Shown: one piece after another, positions 1 through 11,100 of the stretch | Layout: every line of letters begins with the position of its first letter | Position numbering within the stretch: position 1 is the first letter of the stretch | NCBI RefSeq assembly: GCF_040183065.1 | Contig: NC_091119.1 | Coordinates: 206,830,298-206,894,297, forward strand | DNA length: 64,000 nt | Direction: 5' to 3' | Source of the DNA: Periplaneta americana | Lineage: Eukaryota; Arthropoda; Insecta; Blattodea; Blattidae | Translations under genes and position numbers: made by a program | Notes under the pieces: model-generated | Database searches by the model: none | Told to the model about the DNA's origin: nothing | Seen by the model: the letters and a program-made list of their open reading frames with translations, nothing else

Positions 1-818
1 TTTGCAAAAGTTATATTTTTTATTTAAAGAATGTACTCATAGCTCAAAACGTAACTGCTAATTTTACTGAAATCCTGCATACTTGCTTAACTTTGTAAGT
101 ACTTTATTTCCATGTCAGGTAAATCTTCATAGCTGGCATATTTTTCAAATAGCAAAAAATTTATTCTTGCATAAAATAATACATTTTGGATAATTATTTA
201 AAAAAATCATACAACCTAATCCAAGTGCCATATAAAAAAATCCTGACAATTAATTCACTATCTAGAAGGTTGAAGTGAAATAGACTTGCATATTTCCAGA
301 GCAATAGCTCACGTTGTATGTAACAAAAAACTATAATATCATATTGGTGGAAAGTTCGTGTTTTTTTTTTTCCAGAAAAAAAGATGTTTTCTACCAAATG
401 TTTAACAATCTCTTATTCTATAACTATTGCGAATAGGATCGCAGTTTTTGTCCATATCGATAGAAAATCTAATAAAGAATAATTTATCCATCTGGCGTAT
501 TTTAATAGGGTGTACTGTTTTCGTGTAAATTTAATTTTAAAACCTCTAAATTCAAGCCACTGCACGATACCAGCAAGTGGCAACGTGTTGGCAGAGAGCA
601 GCTCACCTACCGAGACACACCGAGATCGTTGACCTCTTACATCTGTATCACGAGAAGGGTGTGTTAGCGGCGATGTTGCCGGACTGCTGAAACTTCAAAC
701 TTAATTTTCTAATTAATCGTGCATTTAATCACAAAACGTAATATAGGTTTTCTGTTCATTTACGTGTACCCTAACGTCCCTTTCAATCTACAAGGTTATT
801 TCACTTCCACCCTGTATA
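1..818. other. AT-rich intergenic DNA, no gene seen
   Basis: No exon with splice sites, no transposon end and no RNA gene could be recognised. The only open frames are short and low in complexity. Positions 540-700 are somewhat GC-richer but carry no motif I recognise. Confidence 0.5.
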
Positions 819-821
819 ATA

Positions 822-892
<71 letters not shown>

Positions 893-1010
893 TTTTATTT
901 TCGCTGGCAGAGTTAAGGCCATAAGGCCTTCTCTTCAACTCAACCAGCCTTAATCAATACATTGCATATTTAAATTACGAATATTTACACTACACTTAAA
1001 AGCTTCTCCA
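819..1010 (-). mobile_element. 3' end of a LINE with (ATT)n tail, minus strand
   Basis: A (TAA)n run at about 819-890 is followed by GGCAGAGTTAAGGCC and its palindromic partner. Read on the minus strand this is the same 3' terminus, with its ATT tail, that ends the plus-strand LINEs at 2133-3007 and 53361-54480. Upstream LINE sequence is absent or too diverged to see. Confidence 0.6.
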
Positions 1011-1489
1011 GCAATATTCTTCAGTTAAGTTTTAACGACTAGTAGACTACATATTTATTTAAATTTAGATAAATCTATAAGGTAAAGTAGTAACTTAATT
1101 TATGAGCTAATTTAACTCAATCAATTATAATTAATTTGAGATTTGAGATAGCTAGTAAAATGATGAAAATTAATTTAATATCAGCTTACTAGAACTATGT
1201 TACAGGGAGGAAAAAAAATATATTTCTATAATGAGAATATTAATGTAATTGCCATTAGAGGTTTTGTAAATCTATTTAGAGAAATTAATTATAATAATAA
1301 GAATGTACAGATGATAGTTTCATTATATGTAATAAATATTAATGAGCAATTATAAGAATATCAAAGTATAAGAAATAAGAGTGTACAAAATTTTATTTAG
1401 TTACCTTCATTGGTTTTTGTACAAATTGTACATGAATAAAATGAAAAATACTTCAATTTCGAATTGTCATATATGATTCACTTACTATA

Positions 1490-2013
1490 CAGGGTGTTTC
1501 AAAAATAATAGCCAATAATTTACAGATGAAAAGTACAAAGTAACGCAAGCAAAAATCTACAATACACATTTGTTCGAATAATAACCGTTGTCATATTTTC
1601 TGTTGTGATTCCTCGCTGAATAAGAGCAGACGTGCAGACATCCCTGACTGAATTCTATCTACAGCAGGTGTTCAAAACGCTGTCCATGCATCTGAACGTA
1701 ACGTTGTGCTCTTCTCTGTAGTGAGCTACGAATCCTCCCGGGCAGTCCTGGATCATTCCTTATTTGCTGGAAGGCACGTTCAATCCGAAACTGTAATTCC
1801 TGAAGTGTGTTGACCTCAGAACTGTAAACCAAGCTTTTAATATGACCCCAAGCACAGGAATCTACTCGGATTCAAGTCCGGTGACCTAGGAGACCACGGT
1901 GCAGACCCTCCTCTGCCTAAAGAAATATCGCATGAATGGTTAATTTGCGGAGCTTTTTTGCTTCTGTGCTCTTCCATCTGTAAATTATTTACCATCACTT
2001 TTGAAACACTCTG
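1490..2013 (-). mobile_element. Mariner-like element, internally deleted
   Basis: The ends are inverted repeats: CAGGGTGTTTCAAAAATAAT at the left, and the matching inverted sequence finishing in CACTCTG at the right. TA target duplications lie at 1488-1489 and 2014-2015. On the minus strand a frame keeps transposase C-terminal features, an SPDLNP-like motif and a terminus ending in HGQRFEHLL, which are typical of arthropod mariner/Tc3-type transposases. The N-terminal and most of the catalytic part is missing, so it is a non-autonomous remnant. Confidence 0.7.
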
Positions 2014-2132
2014 TATACATAATATCCAAATTTCATAACGCTATTGGCACAAACTAGGGAGTTTTGAAATGTTCAGCAATGATTCAACTTCCATTGGTAT
2101 GTTCCCTTAAACCTTCATTCACAATCAATACT

Positions 2133-2957
2133 TACATTCCCTTTCTCTCTTATACCGAATTTTGCACTCCTCTACTCCCTCTTACTTATCTGTCCGATTC
2201 CACAGTCTTTCTCGGTATCATAACTTAAATACTCGGTCACAATATAACACGCTAGAAATACCACTGCACACATCATCTCTTTATTCTTCATCTTTCATTG
2301 TTGCTACTTCTCGTCACTGGAATTCTCTGGCGCCTGAAGTCAAGGGCTGCCGAACTTTAATTTCCTTTAAATGTAAATTAGAAAAATATATTATGATGAG
2401 TTGCCAGACCTAATGCGTTGCAAATATTTAATGGAATGTGTTCCAATGTATTTATTTTTATTTTTTTTTGTTTCTTATTTTTATTATCTAAATCGTGTTT
2501 ATTTATCACTTAACGCCAATATGTATCCCACTGTGTTGTTGTTTTTTATTATTAATCTATTTTTTGTGTAAATTTTATTCAATTGTCGGTTGCTGGTTTA
2601 ATTATGTAAATCCTACTTAATTGTAATCTAATACTAATATGTATACTAATGTGTCTATTTTTATTTTTACTGTGTACATTTTTTTTCTTTTTTTTTTATT
2701 GAATTATCGGCTTCTGTTTTATGTGATTCGTATTTGATTCTAACAACATTAATATGTATTCCACTATGTTTATTTTTATTTTATGAGGTAAATTTTATGT
2801 AACTACCTCTTTTGATCTCATTATGTACCTAAATTGTATCAGTATGTAATTACTTAATTCCGATCCAGTTGTATGTTCAACTATGTAAGCAAGTTTTAAT
2901 CCTGGTTGAGTGTAAGAGAAGGCCTTACGGCCTTAACTCTGCCTGGTTAAATAAAGC

Positions 2958-3005
<48 letters not shown>

Positions 3006-3007
3006 CA
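2133..3007 (+). mobile_element. CR1/Jockey-like LINE, 5'-truncated 3' end
   Basis: The sequence is collinear with the better copy at 53361-54480. It encodes the last part of the reverse-transcriptase ORF (RHWNSLAPEVKG, then ...KLEKYIMMSCQT, stop near 2413). A long AT-rich 3' UTR, the GGCCTTACGGCCTTAACTC motif and an ATTATT tail at 2960-3005 follow. It is strongly truncated at its 5' end, as expected of dead LINE insertions. Confidence 0.75.
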
Positions 3008-3798
3008 TCATATTCTGTAATTTCTCTATCTCACTTTTACATACTAAAATTATGAGATAGTTATTTTCTAGTTCTCAGGTTGAATTTTCTTCTATCAACT
3101 TCTTTTCGAATTTCGGGTACTGACAAATACTACAACTGATAGTTATTTTTAACTGTTATGTTGGCAACAATAATTTCGGTTTGCAGTCAAGGAAACGGAT
3201 GAAAATGCAAGTAGCTAGGCTTGTGAATTAATAATTAATTAGTAATACAGGTAGTAATATTAATATCAATACATAATTCAGTTGTGTAGCGCTGTAATTC
3301 CAATTCAACACTATCTTCAGGTAAGCGTCATTAAATAAGATATAGTTTATAGATCTGTTTGGTACGAAACGTGCACGTGGCTAATGGACAGAAACATATT
3401 TCACATTTTAATTAATTTCTTTCCTGTTTAGACTTTCATTAAAATATCCAAGAGAGGAAATAGCATGGTAGCGACTTCTTCAAAAAGAAAGTGCTTGTAA
3501 GTATTTTAATAGTCTATACATTTCAAAGTGGTATTCTGTTTCCGGAATTCATACTCATCATTTCACGTGATCAAATTAAATACATTTTTAGGTTAGGTCT
3601 TGTGAATCGTAAACTGTTTAGTTAAAGTAATGAATTTCATGTTGTCAGACAAAATACATTTTAATATTAGGTCATACTAGTCCAACACACAGTAATACTC
3701 GTATGCTGAAGGTCCATAATATACCATTTCATAATTTATTGAACCATTTAGGAAAAACCTCGAAACGTAAAGATGAGATGTGGTAAATAAGCAAGTCA

Positions 3799-3801
<3 letters not shown>

Positions 3802-3862
<61 letters not shown>

Positions 3863-3946
3863 TGGATTAATCTTGCTTAGGATAGGGACCGATGGCGGGC
3901 TTATGTGAGGGCGGCAATGAACTTCCGGGTTTCTTAAAAGTCATTT
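3802..3946 (+). mobile_element. (ATT)n run joined to RTE-like LINE 3' end
   Basis: Positions 3802-3860 are a pure ATT microsatellite. From 3862 the sequence matches the last ~85 bp of the RTE-like family (see 45640-46372): a frame for RDRWRAYVRAAMNF, then CTTAAAAG. The usual AAGT tail is absent. Confidence 0.65.
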
Positions 3947-4017
3947 GGAAGTAACTACCGCATTTACAGCATCCACTTCCGTTCAGTACTGAATTAGAAA
4001 CTCGGGCCATATCATTA

Positions 4018-4523
4018 GTTACTTACTTACTTACATATGGCTTTTAAGGAACCCGAAGGTTCATTGCCGTTCTCACATAAGCCCGCCATCAGTCCCTATC
4101 CTGGGCAATATTAATCCAGTCTCTATCATCATATCCCTCCCCCAAATCCATTTGAATATTATTCCCCCATCTATGTCTCGGCCTCCCCAAAGGTCTTTTT
4201 CCCTCCGGCCTCCCAACTAACACTCTATATGCATTTCTGGATTCGCCCATACGTGCTACATTCCCTGCCCATCTCAAACGACTGGATTTAATGTTCCTAA
4301 TTATGTCAGGTGAAGAATACAATGCGTGCAGTTCTGTGTTGTGTAACTTTCTCCATTCTCATGTAATGTCATCCCTCTTAGCCCTAAATATTTTCCTGAG
4401 AACCTTATTCTGAAACATCCTTAATCTCTGTTCTTCTCTCAAAGTGAGAGTCCAAGTATCACAACCACACATAACAAACGGTAATAGCCTATAACTGTTT
4501 TATAAATTCTAACTTTCAGATTT
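4018..4523 (-). mobile_element. RTE-like LINE 3' fragment, minus strand
   Basis: Read on the minus strand this gives the C-terminal region of a LINE polyprotein: LRWAGNVARMGESRNAYRVL, then EGKRPLGRPRHRW, then ...DRD. An AAGT-type tail at 4018-4035 follows. Upstream (4322-4523) the same reading continues in broken frames matching the plus copy at 45880-46070. The copy is truncated and mutated. Confidence 0.8.
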
Positions 4524-4612
4524 TACACATTAGTTACAATATTTTACTCAAAACAATTTTTAAGGAAAGCGAAGAACATGTGAAGATAGCGGCGAACACA
4601 TCGTCTGGAGAT

Positions 4613-4668
4613 AATAACGTGTTCCTCATAACGTGTTCCTCATAACGTGTTCCTCATAACGTGTTTTG
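4613..4668 (+). repeat. 14-bp tandem repeat, about 4 copies
   Basis: The unit ATAACGTGTTCCTC is repeated nearly perfectly about four times. It lies about 300 bp upstream of the TATA box of gene 1. No function is evident. Confidence 0.85.
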
Positions 4669-4756
4669 TTATAACATAACAATGATATATTGTGTAGAGT
4701 TGCGTTTCTTCCATACAGACTACTACTATCATTAGTTCATTAGCATTAATAATGAT

Positions 4757-4757
4757 G

Positions 4758-4812
<55 letters not shown>
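4757..4812 (+). repeat. (TAA)n microsatellite
   Basis: Uninterrupted TAA/ATA triplets. Here no LINE 3' motif is attached on either side. Confidence 0.9.
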
Positions 4813-4814
<2 letters not shown>

Positions 4815-4973
4815 CAATTTCCGACTCAATTTCTCACTTCGATGAACTCACACCACATTTGCTGGTAATTCAATCTTCATGAAGGGCAGGTGGCGTCCAT
4901 TAAGCAAACACATTTCCTATCATTAGTGGAATTCACAAAGTTCGTACATTAGCAGGAAGCATTCAGTAAGGTG

Positions 4974-4979
4974 TATAAA
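4974..4979 (+). promoter_or_regulatory. TATA box of odorant-binding gene 1
   Basis: A TATAAA lies 45 bp before the predicted ATG. An ACAGT initiator-like motif about 30 bp downstream (near 5004) would give a very short 5' UTR. Gene 2 has the same motif at almost the same distance (46 bp) from its own ATG, which supports the assignment. Confidence 0.65.
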
Positions 4980-5018
4980 CATACAGGGAGCAGTATTGGA
5001 TCTACAGTAAAGCCCGCA

Positions 5019-5141
5019 ATGTTCAGTCGAAGGGCATTCCTAGCTCTTTTGCTTATGACGTCCTGTCATACATACGAAGCGAAAGAAGAAGTTCTTCACA
5101 GGATAACGAGAGAAATCTGGTGTCCAAAAATTACTTTCAGT
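5019..5141 (+). CDS. OBP gene 1, exon 1 (signal peptide)
   Basis: It encodes 41 residues: MFSRRAFLALLLMTSCHTYE and then a charged stretch ending in WCPKITFS. The hydrophobic segment 6-13 and the position of the first mature cysteine match gene 2. The donor AGT|GTACGT is in phase 0. Confidence 0.85.
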
Positions 5142-8100
5142 GTACGTATTACAACACATCATTCTCACCCGTCTCATGTGTTCATGAGGATTCGTTCACG
5201 TTTCTACCCCAACTGATCTGATATCACCTAGGTGCTTCAAATAACCACAGATGGAAAAAGGACAACTCATTGATTCGTAGCGTGAATTTATTAATTATTT
5301 AATTATTTATTTATTTATTTACTTACTTATTTAATTATTTATTTATTTATATATTTATTTATTTATTTATTTATTTATCTATTCATTCAATTATTCATTC
5401 ATCTATTTATCTATTCATTCAATTATTCATTCATCTATTTATCTATTTACCATTTTACTTATGTACTTATTTACTTATTTATAATAAGGCAAAACCCCAA
5501 TTGCAAGAGAGTACGAAATAATTGCCTGTAATTAAAAAAATAAATATAAAAAATAAGGAAAGAGATAAATAGAAGATTTAGATGAAAAAAATGAAAATTA
5601 AAGCGTAGTAAATACATAGTAATAGGTCTATTATTTTCGCACGATCGTGTTTTTTCTTGTATTTACATATATTGTTGTAAGGTCTTGAAATTTAGAAGTT
5701 CCATTTAGAAACTTGTTGCTAAGGAAACCATTCTTCATAACATAAAAATACACAAACAGATTCATTACAGTACACTTATTGTTGCTTAGTTACCATTACA
5801 TTGCAGTTGTGCGAAGGTTTTGGAATAATATTGCTCTAAATTTTCAATGCAAAATATATTATATTTACAATTTTGAAAAAACCTTTTTCCTCAATTATGT
5901 ACAAAGCACTTCCCAACCTTGTGTCGTAATATACTATTAAGTCGACCATCTTCAATATTATAACAAGAAATAGTTTTTATTCAATACAAAAATAGCGAAA
6001 ATATGAATGTCATATTTTACAAAATTAAGTAAAATTAGAAGAAATTCTTTATAGAGTTGGGTTTTCATGTGATCAGGTGTTTCGTTTTTTTAGTGTAATA
6101 CCCCCGGAATAAGGGTCTAAGTAAATAGGGAAATAATGTACCATATATCCTTATTGCGGGTGGGTATTCAATTGACGATTTCTGAAATATGATTGTTCCG
6201 TCTGAGTTACGAAGCGTGTATCGTATGTAAGCTTGAAAATACATAAATCTCCTAAAGGAAATCACCCACCGCCAGTACTTTTTATGTGAGCAATGAAATA
6301 ATAAAATTAGTGAGTGCAATCCTAGATATGCTCCTGTTACTAGGCAACGTATCGCAGTCACACTATAACCATCGAGTGATTATACGGACTGAGAAAATTC
6401 ATATGCCTTTTTGTTTCCAAAACAACATATCGCAGTAGTAAGACTAATAGTTTCAACTTCAATTTTTACTTTGTAATAATAATAATATATTAATCGATTA
6501 CAATTCAGCATCATTTCTTTATCTTGAGTGCTCTTGACGAAAGTTTATTAGCAGAGTGGTTATTCTTTTCCAGTCTCTAAGTTGAAATAACCCAGAATGC
6601 TGCATACATTCCAATCTTCAACAGAGGAAATTCTCTTCAAAATATGTGACTGGTTCTCAGTCAATAAATTGGTATTAAATTGTAACAAAACTAACATAAT
6701 TGAATTTAAATCCTGTCCAAATTCAACGTCGCAAATTTCTAGCGCAATAATTATAATAGATCCCTATTAGAAACAACAACAACCAAATTTATTGGCTTAA
6801 AAATCGATAATGTGTTAAATTGAAAAAATCATATTAAAGAAATTACCCATAAACTAAATTCAGCTTGTTTTGTTATTAGATCTATGCAAAAGACAGTAAA
6901 TATCAGTACCTTAAAAACAATATACTTTGCATACTTCCACTCGGTAATGAGTTTTGGAATAATATTTTGGGGAAATTCCACAGATAGTAACAATATATTT
7001 CTATTACAAAAAAGAGTAATTAGAATAATAGTAGGTGCCAAATCTAGGCAATCGTGTAGGACTATTTTAAAAAAACTACAAATAATGCCCATGGTTTGTC
7101 AGTATATCTTTTCATTAATAGTCTTCCTCGTATGTAATCGTGAAAACTTTGTAACTAATTCAACAGTTCATAGCATAAATACACGTCAAAGAATGACTTT
7201 CATACTCCATCGGCAAGTCTATCGTGCTATCAAAAAGGAGTGCGTTATATGGCAGTAAAAGTAATATGCGTTACAGGAGCGGTATGTTGAAGTTTTCATG
7301 TTCGAGAAAAGTTTGAAAAAGCGAAACGTAGTTGAGCTTTTTTAATTTCCGAGAATTTAAAGAAAACATACCGCTCGTGTATCGTACATTATTTTGTGCG
7401 AAGATCGTTTATTACATACCTGAAACAGAAATTTCTAATTAGTTGCAATGAAATCTCCATCTTGGTTTCTGTTCAATGACGGCAAATTTGCAAAACAAAA
7501 ATATCTATCTTCAACATTGTTGCTTTAAAATGTTTTCTGTGTTTACTATACTCCAGCAGGCCGTGATATACGTCTGTCTTTTTTTTTACCCCAGTCTATG
7601 ATGAGTCTGGAATCTTGTTGATTTTTTCACGGCTTCCTTAATGTTACTTGCATCACGAATACAGTAACTTTAGTGGAGTTGTAGAGTTTACTTAATTTTT
7701 GCAAATGTTTAAAAACAATAATTAACAGTGCAATTTAGGTGAAATTGCAGTGGTAAGTTTCCAATTTATAATTATTACTATATTGAACGTCTCTAAAAAT
7801 AATATGTTAAAAGCCTAAAGCAGTCAAATCAATATGTCACTTAAGCGATAAGAAGAGGGAAATTGTTATGTGTGTTAGGTTGGGAATACTGAATGTGGAA
7901 TTTTAGACTTTCCGCGGATTGGTTTTGTGCGGAAAACAAGCAAATACGCACGATCTCGCACAAAAATGTTTAATAGCCTCCCTATCGATATAAGAAATGA
8001 AACTCAAAACATAAAATTATTTAGGGCCAAATTAAAGAAGTACCTAATTTCTCACGCCTTCTATTCTGTAGGTGAATTCATGACATTCAATAACACTTCA

Positions 8101-11100
8101 TGAAATTGATACTAAAACTTTGTGTTGTACTAGTAGACTATATTGTAAATCTCGTCTGTATATATTTCATCTAGACTGTGACTATAAATTAAGATTTTAT
8201 AATAGTATTAAGTTTTTTGACTTGTTCCACATTCTAGCTGTAAAGCAATGTACGAATACCATGGAATGTTAATAAATACAATACAATACAATACGTCAAG
8301 TAAGCCAATTTTCTATTCACAGACATGCTGCGATGAGGTCAAGCCTTTTACGGATTTCTTCGCCCTACTGAGACAAAACCACACAAAACAGTGCGAAGGA
8401 AATGAATCTGGTAAGACAATACTCTAATTCAGTACAAAGAATTTAAGCATTTTAATGTAAATAGGGGCTTAGTGCCTGCAATGTGCAAGACTCAGGTTCG
8501 ACGCTACGAACTACAGCTGAGAACGCTAGTCAGTTTCCAATACGACGTCTTAAGATAGGGCAGAACTGACAAGATTGAGCGTATTAGATAGCCTATATTG
8601 AATTTAAGAGGAATTCGAAAGGAGGTGCCAAGTGGTTTCTTAAAGAGGAATCTAGATATGAAGAAGTAACTTTATAGATTCGGGTTGATAATGCAGTTGA
8701 TCGAATTTTGGAGCTCAAAAATATTTTATAGACGTCATTGCTTCTATGGCGTCTCTATTCGAGTAATTTTGTGTTCCCATCACCACCACTCCATAAATGC
8801 ATAAAAAATATGTCTGCATATTACATCATGCCAGTCAGTCATTTACTCCATCTTACAATTTATAAAAAATGTTTCCGAGGAAATGAAGGATATTAATATA
8901 TTGTCGCATGAAAAAACGACTTGTGTTTTGTACGAAAGGTACAGGGACATCAAAAACTTTTGTGCGAGATCGTGCGTATTTGCTTGCTTTCCGCACAAAA
9001 CCAATACGCTGTAAGTATGAAATACCACATTCAGTATTCCCAACCTAACACACATAACAATTTCCCTCTTCTTATCGCTTAAGTGACATATTGATTTGAC
9101 TGCTTTAGGCTTTTAACATATTATTTTTAGAGACGTTCAATATAGTAATAATTATAAATTGGAAACTTACCACTGCAATTTAACCTAAATTGCACTGTTA
9201 ATTATTGTTTTTAAACATTTGCAAAAATTAAGTAAACTCTACAACTCCACTAAAGTTACTGTATTCGTGATGCAAGTAACATTAAGGAAGCCGTGAAAAA
9301 ATCAACAAGATTGCAGACTCATCATAGACTGGGGGAAAAAAAAAGACAGACGTATATCACGGCCTGCTGGAGTATAGTAAACACAGAAAACATTTTATAG
9401 GAACAATGTTGAAGATAGATATATTTGTTTTCCAAAGTTGCCATCATTGAACAGAAACGAAGATGGAGATTTCATTGCAACTAATTAGAAATTTCTCTTT
9501 CAGGTATGTAATAAACGATCTTCGCACAAAATAATGTACGATACACGAGCGGTATGTTTGTTTTCATGTTCTCGGAAATTAAAAAAGCTCAACTACATTT
9601 CGCTTTTTCAATCTTTTCCTCGAACATGAAAACATCAACATACCGCTCTTGTAACTTATATTACTATGTCCTTACATTCTATCCGGCAGCGATGCCCAAC
9701 CTTAACCGCAAGAGGAGTCGACGGATTTACCTCCACCCTCTCTTTACGAAGCTACTACGCATTCATGTACTCATGACGTCACAAACTTCTCTTATTACAG
9801 TGGCGGCTTCAGTTAATTTCAATGTCATTATTTTGTGATGGAAAGAAAATCAAATAAGCATCTTGAACACCTTTTCTGTTAGTGGCTTTGTTGGCACTGT
9901 TTACTTCCAACCAGTTCGTCAATGTTTGCCGCAAAGGATGAACAACAGAGCCTTAAAAGGTGGACCAAATGTTCGTGCCCTACTCTATTACGAGATTGGC
10001 TTTTTATTTGATTCATTCTCGAGAACATCTGCTCGCAGATATATGTAGAACCAAAGACTGTCATTAAATTCGCAGCAAACATTCGCAATCTGGGAAATGT
10101 TTCCCTGGTTAAAAATTTAAACAAATCCCAACCTTCTTTCTGAGACCATTTCGTGGCTGTAGAATTCTGCAAAGCAACTAGTTCCATTTGCAGATCATGC
10201 TGAGCATCTTTGCAAGCAAAATTGAACGGGTTGTTAAAAAGACTAATTTTCGCCTCTATTGTTTTCAAGTCTCGAAATTTGGACTCGAAAGTGTCATATA
10301 GTTCCTTTATAATTGTTACATATTTTTCTAACAGAGTGACATTTATTGTAAAAATTGATTCCAAGGAATGAAAATGATATAAGTCGCCAGTTTCCAGTTG
10401 ACTTTGCCATAGTGTTAATTTTGTCATAAATGTATTCACTGCGTCAGATAAACTAATTACGTTTTTATCTTTCCCCTGCAAACTCATATTTAGGATATCA
10501 AGGTGATGAAATAGATCGGTCGAAAAAGCCAGGTCACACAGCCATTCTTCTTGAGTTAGTTCTGGAACTTCATGGCCCTACAAATAATAAATATTATAAA
10601 TTATAACAAACCAGTTATATTTTAGGGGTACGTTATAATGGATACTAAATATGAGTATTTTACATTTTTATGCTTACTTGTTTTTTCATCAAGTTATTCA
10701 TCTCACATCGTAGCTGGAAGAAACGTCTTAACAGGCACCTCGACTGAGCCACCTGACATGACAATAATATGGCACATTTTCATAATGAGATCCTAGCTCT
10801 TCTAGCAACTCTTTAAATTGTCTATTGCGAAGGGAGCTTGATTTAATAAAATTCACGCAGTTCACAACAACGGACATAACATTATTTAAAGCAACTGATT
10901 TTGCACATAAAGCCTCCCTATGAATTATGCAGTGTATAGACAAAAAATCAGAGGGCATATCCATATTCCTTAGAAACTTCCTTAGTCTGCCAATAAAACC
11001 ATTTTCATCCCCTTTCATCGACGGGGCCCCATTGGTCGCAACACTAACTAGTTTTGCCCAAGGAAGTTCTAATCTGCAACCAACATCTCGCATAGCATTG

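Noticed and set aside
3427-3486. Possible exon after a TGTTTAG acceptor reading TFIKISKRGNSMVATSSKRK, stop
   Set aside because: It does not match the last-exon pattern of the OBP genes (no cysteines, wrong phase), and no partner exons were found.
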